This document shows, one piece after another, positions 1 through 5,436 of a stretch of 10,937 bases of DNA. Position numbers and translations under genes: made by a program. The first letter of the stretch is position 1; every line of letters begins with the position of its first letter. Origin of the DNA: a bacterium (GTDB lineage Bacteria; Tectomicrobia; Entotheonellia; Entotheonellales; Entotheonellaceae); NCBI GenBank assembly GCA_027294925.1, contig JAPULM010000264.1, positions 1-10,937 of the forward strand, given 5' to 3'. The notes below the pieces were generated by a model. That model worked only from the letters and a program-made list of their open reading frames with translations, was not told the origin of the DNA and made no database searches.

Positions 1-60
1 GCTTATATTAACAGAACACGGGAAGGGACTCCATAGCATTAAGGGAACCGGGCGTCATCA

Positions 61-89
61 TTGCATGCTCTCACAGTTCTGTGTTAATA
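61..89 (+). promoter_or_regulatory. possible sigma70-like promoter for the VOC gene
   Basis: TTGCAT at 61-66 and TTAATA at 84-89 are separated by 17 nt and lie about 70 nt upstream of the VOC start codon. Each hexamer departs from consensus by about two bases, so this is only a plausible promoter. The -10 overlaps one arm of an imperfect inverted repeat (6-17 against 76-89). Confidence 0.3.
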
Positions 90-160
90 CTAATAACGTC
101 GTTCTCTGTATGTTCACACCTTGATGTGCCAAGCGCCATAAACAACAAAAGGAACGTGTT

Positions 161-622
161 ATGGCTACTAGACTTCGCCATGTTGTCTTGGCTGTCAGCG
201 ACCTGGAGAATTCTGCACGGTTTTACACCGAAGGACTTGGCATGGAACGCATGTACGACTTGGAAGCGCTGAATATGGTGTTCCTGTCCTTTGGGGAACT
301 CGATCATGACATTGCGTTGATCAAAGCGGACGAAGAGGCGCACCTCGGGAGTCAAGTCTTCAGCCACAACGCGTTTGAAATCGATGGTGGCGAGGCAGCA
401 CTCAGAGCGCTGTACCAACGACTCCAAGATTATGGCGCAAAAATCGAGCTCACTGCTGATCATGGACTCAGTAAAAGCTTGTATTGTTTTGATCCCGACG
501 GCAACCGCCTGGAGTTCTTTTTTTCAACCATGGAGCCGAAAGACGCGATGGCGTTTATGCGAGCGGGACGTGCGGGTCTTGACCCCTATGACATCATGGG
601 GACCACGATGTCGTCGGCATAA
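161..622 (+). CDS. VOC superfamily protein (glyoxalase I / extradiol dioxygenase fold)
   Basis: A 153-aa protein with one vicinal-oxygen-chelate module made of two beta-alpha-beta-beta-beta repeats. The first begins RLRHVVLAVSDLENSARFY (residues 4-22), and the second ends in the signature DPDGNRLEFF (111-120). Likely metal ligands are H7, H69 (in FSHNAFEI) and E118. H101 in DHGLSKSLY matches the His-Gly-x-Ser-x-Ser pattern of dioxygenase-like members. The family binds a divalent metal and acts on glutathione thioesters, catechols, epoxides or antibiotics; the substrate cannot be read from this sequence. The start ATG follows AAAGGA with a 7-nt gap. The gene stands alone and converges on the pseudogene to its right. 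The C-terminal tail after residue 122 is longer than in minimal VOC proteins and is rich in Met, Ala and Gly. The cytosolic soluble fold is clear; the specific enzyme call is open. Confidence 0.88.
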   Translation: MATRLRHVVLAVSDLENSARFYTEGLGMERMYDLEALNMVFLSFGELDHDIALIKADEEAHLGSQVFSHNAFEIDGGEAALRALYQRLQDYGAKIELTADHGLSKSLYCFDPDGNRLEFFFSTMEPKDAMAFMRAGRAGLDPYDIMGTTMSSA

Positions 623-624
623 AA

Positions 625-1952
625 CGACGCGCCCATGAAAGGGTGGTGTCCTGGGCGAGGCGGATCGGTGCCCATAGTCACGCCTTCAGCAAAGGCGCCA
701 AGCTCGGCAAGACATAAGGTCAGCCGGTAACGGGTGAGGACAGCAGGAAAGACGACCTCGTCAAAGCGCTCGTAGAGGAGATCACCTTCGAGTAATGACC
801 TGGCCTGTCGATAGTAGTCCCTGCTTGGCGTATAATCACCCTGGGAATAGTAGAGCAACCCCAGGTAGTTGTTTGCCTGGGCCTGAAAACGCGTATCTTT
901 GCCAGTCATCGCCAGGTCGAGGGCATGCTGGCCGAATGCAGTCGCCTGATCATCACCGGTGACATAGAAATGAAGCGCCAGGTAGAGCCAGACCCGTCCC
1001 AGCCGATGTGAATCGTCCAAGGCTTTGGCAAGGGCTTTCGGCCTGGCAGAGTTCGTTGATGACGCCCTCGAGATCACTGAGCACAATCGGCGCACTCCGC
1101 AGGTCGGGCCGCAGATCGATCGCCTGCTCATCAAGGTCGCGCCGGCTGATGATCACGAGCCGCCAACGCCTGCTCGTAGAACACGATCGCTTCGCGGCAG
1201 GCCGACCGCGCCATGGCCTTTGTCCCGGCCTGGCGAAAATAGGTCAGGGCCTTCTCCCACACCTCGCCGCGGAAGGCATGATGCGCCAGGCGCTCAACCT
1301 GTTCTGTCCGCCGGTCGTCCGCCAGCGCTTCCAACGCCTGCAGAATCTGCCCATGCAACCCCCGCCGCCGCTCTTGGAGCAGACTGTGGTAGGCGACCTC
1401 GTGGGTGAGGGCATGTTTGAAGGTATAGACGCGTTCGGGAAATAGGCTCGTCTCGTAGAGGAATTTCGCCGCCTGAAGACGGGTGCGCCAAGCAGCGCCA
1501 TAATCCCATCCCCTAAGACCTGGTTCACCGTGCCTTCAAAGCGGTGCACGGCGTCCATCATGATGTGGATGACGCCCTCGAGAAGTTGTTGCGCGGCTTC
1601 CGGGTCGAGGTCCCTGATCAACTCGGTGGAGTCCTTGATATCGGCGAACATGACAGTGACCTGTTTGCGTTCGCCTTCCAGGGCACTACGGCTGGTGAGG
1701 ATTTTCTCGGCCAGGTGTTTCGGGGTGTATGACAAGGGCTCTGTTCCCTGTTGGGTGGCAGGCTGCTGAGACTGGGGCATCGTCGGGGCTGGCGTTGGGG
1801 TGGTGAGAGACGTGCCGCATGCACCACAGAACTTGAAGCCTGCAGGATTGTTAAACCCCACAGTGCTGGCAGGCGTTGTTGATCGACGCACCACATTGGC
1901 CGCAGAACTTCATGCCTGCTGGATTGGCAAATCCACAGCTGAGACACTGCAT
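625..1952 (-). pseudogene. decayed zinc-ribbon / adenylate-guanylate cyclase / TPR regulatory protein
   Basis: A relic of a large signalling ATPase whose pieces lie in order but in different frames. It starts at ATG 1952 behind a GGAGG, with two treble-clef zinc ribbons (CxxC...CxxC, of the type GFANPAGMKFCGQCG and GFNNPAGFKFCGACG). A run of four C at 1856-1859 appears to hold one base too many and breaks the frame between them. The class III cyclase domain follows (GERKQVTVMFADIKDSTEL, then FEGTVNQVLGDGIMALLGAP) and is cut near 1478-1490. There it joins, out of frame, a segment of the LQAAKFLYETSLFPERV / FKHALTHEVAY type that normally lies after the central AAA-type ATPase, so that ATPase is missing. 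TPR-like helices continue through further frameshifts near 1150 and 1040, and the C-terminus is lost near 640. The family usually exceeds 1000 residues. No functional product is expected. Sequencing error could explain single frameshifts but not the missing ATPase. Confidence 0.85.
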
Positions 1953-2037
1953 GCGATCCTCCGCCGGGTCCAAGCAACACGATAGGGCTGGCTAAAATGC
2001 CGTTTGTATCACCTATCCACATCAGGTGTTTTGAAAC

Positions 2038-3450
2038 TCAGAATAGTAACGGCAGGCATAGGGTAAAGACGCTTCCCTGGCCAGCGCTGCTTTCGACGTA
2101 CAGATGGCCTCGATGCGCTTCAGCGATAGATTGAGCAATACAAAGGCCTATGCCAGAGCCCCCTTTGCCGAGCGCTCTGGCTTCAGGAGAACGGTAAAAT
2201 CGGTTAAAAATTTGTCCCTGCTCTGCTTGACTAATGCCAATCCCCGTATCTTTAACCGACACACGGGCTTCGCCATGACTCGACAGGGATAGGGTGACGC
2301 ACCCTCCAGCAGGCGTATATTTGATTGCATTATCAACGAGATTGAGCAGCAGTCTCTGAAGACGTTCACGATCGCCTGATATCACCGCGCTTTCGATGGC
2401 TTCGATGTCAAGCTTGACGTCCTGCGATGCTGCCAAGATTTGGGTCTGCTCATAAACTTCCAACAGCAACTGGGCCAGATCAACCGGTTTTTCGTCCATC
2501 CGTAAAACGCCAGCGTCCGCCCGAGATAACAGCAATAGACCGTCGACCAACACGGTAATACGATCAACTTCTTCCAAGGCACTTTGCAAGCGTTGTTGAT
2601 AGTCTTCCACACCGCGCGGCACGCGTAGCGCCACCTCCAGTTCGCCTTTCAGGATGGTCAGTGGGGTTTGCAGCTCATGTGAAGCGTCTGCGCTGAATTG
2701 CCGAATTTGAAGAAAGGCGTTATGCAGGCGCGCCAACATGTCATTGAGGGTTGTCGCCAACCGATCCAATTCATCGCCAGCCCCCGTTGCAGCTATCCGC
2801 TCACCTAGCTGTTCAGCTCCGATTCGCCTGGCAGCCTCGGTCATCCGGTCTACCGGTGCCAAGGCACGCTTGGCTAGAACCCAGCCGCCCAAGCCGGCGC
2901 ATATGAGGGCGAGGGGCAACACAGCGGCCATAATCAGAAGAAAATGACGACGCGTGGCATACAAACTTTCTAATGACATGCCGACCTGCACCACATTGAC
3001 AACGTGCCCCCGTTCGACGACGGGCCGGGTTAGCACGCGCACTGGATAGTCGCCCAAGCCATGCACGGTTTCAAATGTATAACGCCCTGCGATGGCGTTG
3101 TCATGTGCTGTTTGACTCAATGGCAAGCGGCGACTCGGCGTTGCTTGTCGTTGCGAGTATCGCTGACCTTGCGGGTCACGCATTTCATAAAAATGTCCCC
3201 AGCGCATCGGGCCCAAAAAACGCCGAAATAAAGATTCGACGTCAGGTGGGAAAAAACGCGGCTGGTTGCGGCTCAGTTTTTCGAGGTTACGAGCGATACT
3301 TTGTAAGGCTACATCCAGATCATGCCCCTGGCTGTATAACAAAAGGCCATAAGCACTCCCACCGAGCACCAGGAGGGTTAAGCTGAGTAACACCATATAC
3401 CATAAGGTCAGACGGGCGCGGATGGAGCGCAAGCGAATCTTACCGATCAT
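2038..3450 (-). CDS. membrane sensor histidine kinase (CusS/QseC-like architecture)
   Basis: A 470-aa inner-membrane sensor kinase. The first transmembrane helix is about residues 15-39, the extracytoplasmic sensor about 40-169, and the second helix about 170-194. These are followed by HAMP (about 191-244), a HisKA dimerisation domain with the phospho-acceptor H258 in SADASHELQTPL, and a HATPase_c domain. The N box is LLLNLVDNAIKY, the G1 box DTGIGIS (401-407) and the G2 box GGSGIGL (430-436). All ATP-binding boxes are intact, so the kinase should be active. The H box has Gln where Arg is usual (SHELRTPL). The architecture resembles heavy-metal and envelope sensors, but the ligand is unknown. 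An earlier ATG at 3456 is possible; I prefer 3450 because GGAAG lies 6 nt before it. The start overlaps the end of a small membrane-peptide gene by 11 nt, implying translational coupling. No response-regulator gene is next to it. Confidence 0.93.
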   Translation of the reverse strand: MIGKIRLRSIRARLTLWYMVLLSLTLLVLGGSAYGLLLYSQGHDLDVALQSIARNLEKLSRNQPRFFPPDVESLFRRFLGPMRWGHFYEMRDPQGQRYSQRQATPSRRLPLSQTAHDNAIAGRYTFETVHGLGDYPVRVLTRPVVERGHVVNVVQVGMSLESLYATRRHFLLIMAAVLPLALICAGLGGWVLAKRALAPVDRMTEAARRIGAEQLGERIAATGAGDELDRLATTLNDMLARLHNAFLQIRQFSADASHELQTPLTILKGELEVALRVPRGVEDYQQRLQSALEEVDRITVLVDGLLLLSRADAGVLRMDEKPVDLAQLLLEVYEQTQILAASQDVKLDIEAIESAVISGDRERLQRLLLNLVDNAIKYTPAGGCVTLSLSSHGEARVSVKDTGIGISQAEQGQIFNRFYRSPEARALGKGGSGIGLCIAQSIAEAHRGHLYVESSAGQGSVFTLCLPLLF

Positions 3451-3568
3451 GCTCATCTTCCGGTTTGCTAGGTGCAGCCCCTGTGGTCGGATTGATGGAG
3501 CGTTTTACGGCTGGAATGACTGCCGATAGAATGATCAAAAAGGCAAGCGCAGTAAAAAAACTTCTCAT
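3440..3568 (-). CDS. 42-aa single-pass membrane peptide upstream of the histidine kinase
   Basis: A small frame of 42 codons. ATG at 3568 is preceded by GGGAG with a 7-nt gap, and the TAA at 3442-3440 lies inside the start of the kinase gene, so both would be read from one transcript with coupled translation. The peptide has a short positive N-terminus (Arg2), an uninterrupted hydrophobic stretch at residues 4-21, then Lys-Arg (22-23). Its hydrophilic tail is rich in Pro and Ala and ends in an acidic segment (PEDEHD, 36-41). It could be a membrane-anchored small protein that modulates the kinase, or an uncleaved signal-like leader peptide. I do not recognise a family. Good ribosome site, overlap and hydrophobic design support it; there is no homology evidence. 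Confidence 0.6.
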   Translation of the reverse strand: MRSFFTALAFLIILSAVIPAVKRSINPTTGAAPSKPEDEHDR

Positions 3569-3594
3569 ATCTGTACTCCCAGCTTTCCGACTCG

Positions 3595-3608
3595 CTAAAT
3601 TTATTTAG
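3595..3608. promoter_or_regulatory. AT-rich palindrome in the divergent intergenic region
   Basis: CTAAAT and ATTTAG form a perfect 6-2-6 inverted repeat. It lies between the divergent kinase/peptide genes and the 103-aa gene, about 28 nt upstream of the -35 box of the latter's promoter, in a strongly AT-rich stretch. It is a candidate operator for a dimeric regulator, or an AT-rich upstream promoter element. Function is inferred from position only. Confidence 0.35.
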
Positions 3609-3635
3609 TTACGATAATTAAAAATAATTTTCTAC

Positions 3636-3665
3636 TTGACATCCTGCACACATGAGCAGTATTAT
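3636..3665 (+). promoter_or_regulatory. sigma70-type promoter for the 103-aa protein gene
   Basis: A consensus TTGACA at 3636-3641 and TATTAT at 3660-3665 are separated by 18 nt, with AT-rich DNA upstream that could serve as an UP element. Transcription would start near 3672, about 43 nt before the start codon. This is the best promoter match in the window and suggests the short gene downstream is well expressed. Confidence 0.7.
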
Positions 3666-3714
3666 GGTGACGCTTTACACCGTTGCTGCTTACCAACCTT
3701 AGAGGAGTTCACTC

Positions 3715-4026
3715 ATGTATGACATACCAAAAACCTTATTAGCCCTTGAAGATGAGGCCATTCACTATCTTCAACAGGTAGATGTAAACACTGCCCTGCG
3801 CCAGTTAGACAACGTGTTCGAGGCGCTCATTCAGGTGCCTACCAAGGAACGCCGCTCGGACACGGAATTCACCCGCCGCGCCAAAGTGGAGCTAGACATC
3901 CTGGTGCACCAAATCAACAAATTATCAGCTTATGTCCATTCTTTAAGTGAACATGTCGGAACGCCTCGTTTGTCTGGGTCAAGGCGTAAAACGCTCCGTT
4001 TGATTCCCGAGGCGGTAGCAAATTGA
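3715..4026 (+). CDS. hypothetical 103-aa helical protein
   Basis: I do not recognise a family. ATG is preceded by AGAGGAG with a good gap and a near-consensus sigma70 promoter, so the gene is convincingly expressed. The protein has no membrane segment or signal peptide. Residues 1-80 look almost wholly alpha-helical, with heptad-like Leu/Ile/Val spacing (for example around 24-39 and 55-77), as expected of a small helical bundle or coiled coil. The last 25 residues are basic (SGSRRKTLRL, 91-100), possibly binding nucleic acid or phospholipid. It is divergent from the sensor kinase and its peptide across about 145 nt, so shared regulation is possible but unproven. Only two Pro occur before residue 80. 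Confidence 0.75.
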   Translation: MYDIPKTLLALEDEAIHYLQQVDVNTALRQLDNVFEALIQVPTKERRSDTEFTRRAKVELDILVHQINKLSAYVHSLSEHVGTPRLSGSRRKTLRLIPEAVAN

Positions 4027-4247
4027 ACAGCTCGAACGAATCGTTTTCACATCAGCCATAGGCTGCGAACAGCGACAAGGTTTCCCTTTCATCTGAGCCT
4101 ATAGTATAACGGAACACACAGCTCGACTGGAAGGACTTCTGAAAACTACCATTCGTTACTGACCCTCTGGACATCTATCATGGTATGTTTTCAATTATTC
4201 CTGTCCGGATACGTAACTGAAACTCTTTTTCTAAAGGGTATAACCGC
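4027..4247. other. 221-bp intergenic region with no recognised gene
   Basis: No coding frame with a ribosome site, no RNA gene and no clear rho-independent terminator was seen between the 103-aa gene and the MaoC gene. An 8-nt direct repeat CAGCTCGA appears just after the upstream stop codon and again near 4120. The last part contains the ribosome site AAAGGG, 9 nt before the MaoC start codon. Confidence 0.5.
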
Positions 4248-4688
4248 ATGACTAAAGTTGCCGTTTATTGGGAAGATATTGAGGATGGACAAGAGATACC
4301 GACTTTCGTGCGCAAAACGGACATTATGCACTGGAATCGCTATGCAGCCGTCAATGATGAATTCGTTTATATTCATATGGATGCTGATTATGCCAAATCT
4401 ATCGGTCAACCTGATGTATTTGGCATGGGGAACCTACGGCTTGCCTATCTGCATAATTTGTTACGTGAGTGGATCGGCGAGGCTGGCGATATTAAACGGG
4501 TGGGATGCCAATATCGGGCACTAAATTTTAGACAAGATGTCCTGACCGCACACGGGCGGATAACACGTAAGTATATTGAAGATGAAGACCATTTAATCGA
4601 CTTGGACATCTGGGTGGAAAATCAACAGGGTGAAAACACGTGTCCGGGTTCCGCCACGGTGTGTTTACCGACTCGGCAAAGCACCTAA
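4248..4688 (+). CDS. MaoC-like (hot-dog fold) acyl-CoA dehydratase/hydratase domain protein
   Basis: A 146-aa single hot-dog domain of the MaoC / R-specific enoyl-CoA hydratase type. The opening YWEDIEDGQEIPTFVRKTD is the usual first strand and turn, and the hydratase loop is RYAAVNDEFVYIHMDADYA (31-49). The segment DVFGMGNLRLAYLHNLLREWIG (55-76) matches the family's long central helix after GxxxMG. H43 is the expected catalytic His. The acidic partner normally sits five residues earlier, where this protein has E38, with D37 just before it. Members hydrate trans-2-enoyl-CoA or dehydrate 3-hydroxyacyl-CoA, and some short paralogues act as heterodimer subunits. Substrate unknown. The stop overlaps by 4 nt the end of the convergent membrane-protein gene. 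It may act on the same CoA thioesters as the CoA-transferases in the right half, but it is not in their operon. Confidence 0.85.
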   Translation: MTKVAVYWEDIEDGQEIPTFVRKTDIMHWNRYAAVNDEFVYIHMDADYAKSIGQPDVFGMGNLRLAYLHNLLREWIGEAGDIKRVGCQYRALNFRQDVLTAHGRITRKYIEDEDHLIDLDIWVENQQGENTCPGSATVCLPTRQST

Positions 4689-5029
4689 GTTCTGTTGAAA
4701 AACAATACGGCATGGTACAGCAAAAGTCCGGCATAAACAATCGCCGTAAGATATAGGCAAACCAAGCCGAGCCAAAGCCGTTCATAGCCAGCTAGCAAAA
4801 TCGCCCCGAATCCTGTCAATCCCATTTTGGCTCGGACAAAGGACGCTGGTCCGAAATCGAGCGCCATCGCCATGATCGGATTTGCTTCGGTGCCGCCTTG
4901 CTCAATATGCATTAAGGTAAAGAGGGCATCTAGCGCCGAACAAATTAACACGAATAGCACCAGGCAAACGGCGCGCAACGATACATGCTCGCCGATCGAT
5001 AAACTTTGTCTGACAAAAAAATTGGCCAT
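4685..5029 (-). CDS. DUF5658-type small membrane protein
   Basis: A 114-aa integral membrane protein with three hydrophobic helices at about residues 19-40, 63-82 and 86-111. The loop after the first helix carries LDALFTLMHIEQGGTEANPIM (33-53), the Asp-...-Gly-x-x-Glu-x-Asn-Pro signature I associate with DUF5658 proteins. Lys68 lies at the start of the second helix, which could be functionally important in an otherwise apolar segment. The biochemical role of the family is unknown. I start at ATG 5029; a TTG at 5041 would add four residues but abuts its GGGAG directly, whereas the ATG has a rather long 12-nt gap, so the start is not secure. The upstream leader is the inverted-repeat-rich region 5084-5384. 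Confidence 0.8.
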   Translation of the reverse strand: MANFFVRQSLSIGEHVSLRAVCLVLFVLICSALDALFTLMHIEQGGTEANPIMAMALDFGPASFVRAKMGLTGFGAILLAGYERLWLGLVCLYLTAIVYAGLLLYHAVLFFNRT

Positions 5030-5083
5030 GATCCACGCCAACTCCCTGATCTGACTTAACTATCTTGTCGTTGGAGATAAATA

Positions 5084-5130
5084 CCATTGTTCCAGGGGCG
5101 GCGAGCCCCTGCCATCCCCTGGAACAATGG
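5084..5130. repeat. 15-bp perfect inverted repeat with an alternative inner hairpin
   Basis: Arms CCATTGTTCCAGGGG (5084-5098) and CCCCTGGAACAATGG (5116-5130) pair perfectly around a 17-nt loop. The left arm can instead pair with the loop: CAGGGGC (5093-5099) with GCCCCTG (5105-5111) around GGCGA. The two folds exclude each other. It lies about 55 nt upstream of the DUF5658-type start. It resembles REP/MITE-type palindromes or a regulatory hairpin; it is not followed by a clear T run. Confidence 0.8.
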
Positions 5131-5182
5131 TTAGGAGAGAGAGGAGATGGTGTCGAAAACTTCTCGACGTCTCTCGAAGCCT

Positions 5183-5203
5183 ATAAGTGTAAGCAACACT
5201 TAT
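5183..5203. repeat. 8-bp perfect hairpin
   Basis: ATAAGTGT (5183-5190) and ACACTTAT (5196-5203) form a perfect 8-bp stem around the 5-nt loop AAGCA. It belongs to a series of hairpins in the leader of the DUF5658-type gene. No T run follows. Confidence 0.6.
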
Positions 5204-5228
5204 GCCAACTCCATCTTTAGCCTGTCAT

Positions 5229-5338
5229 GAGCAATCTCACATCTTGCTCTAATCATATAATCAACTTAAATTCAATGTATTAAGGTTCTTCACAGATCCT
5301 TTTAAGGCTTTAATATTTAACCCTCAATAAGATGTGAG
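5229..5338. repeat. long-range 10-bp inverted repeat with competing local hairpin
   Basis: CTCACATCTT (5236-5245) pairs perfectly with AAGATGTGAG (5329-5338), enclosing 83 mostly A/T bases with an internal CCTTTTAAGG palindrome at 5298-5307. The left arm is also the loop and right side of a local 6-bp hairpin, GAGCAA (5229-5234) with TTGCTC (5244-5249), so only one fold can exist at a time. Confidence 0.55.
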
Positions 5339-5351
5339 GTAACCGTTGCCT

Positions 5352-5384
5352 GTGTCAAGCATGACACAACTCAGTCATGCTTGG
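5352..5384. repeat. 10-bp inverted repeat sharing a 12-mer with 10833-10844
   Basis: CAAGCATGAC (5356-5365) and GTCATGCTTG (5374-5383) pair perfectly around an 8-nt loop, about 55 nt beyond the stop codon of the GuaA-like gene. The 12-mer GTGTCAAGCATG at 5352-5363 recurs at 10833-10844 upstream of aroC. It may be a 3' stabilising or weak terminating hairpin of the operon, or a protein-binding site. Confidence 0.55.
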
Positions 5385-5436
5385 TCTGGCATTTGAGACC
5401 AGTTGATAGATTTGTCATTCGATGTGGTGCGCAGAA

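Larger units (their letters stand above)
5042..5436. other. intergenic region rich in inverted repeats, no gene
   Basis: About 395 bp between the 3' end of the GuaA-like gene and the start of the DUF5658-type gene, both on the minus strand. I see no convincing coding frame. It holds at least four perfect inverted repeats (listed separately), and 5250-5330 is AT-rich. A minus-strand transcript from the operon would run through it and make it the leader of the membrane-protein gene. None of the hairpins is followed by a clean T run on either strand, so standard intrinsic terminators are not evident. Confidence 0.6.

Noticed and set aside
1008..1445. Long open frames on the + strand across the pseudogene
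   Set aside because: They lie antisense to recognisable cyclase/TPR sequence, have no ribosome site, and their translations are low-complexity Arg/Pro-rich sequence typical of shadow frames in GC-rich DNA.
3075..3386. 103-codon + strand frame antisense to the histidine kinase
   Set aside because: It sits wholly opposite the kinase sensor domain, has no ribosome site and no family resemblance.
5084..5130. Rho-independent terminator
   Set aside because: The stem is excellent but the sequence after it is TTAGGAGAG on the + strand and TATTTATCTCC on the minus strand, neither a proper T run.
5042..5436. CRISPR array or insertion sequence
   Set aside because: The repeats are inverted and all different, with no regular direct repeat/spacer pattern, and no transposase is encoded.
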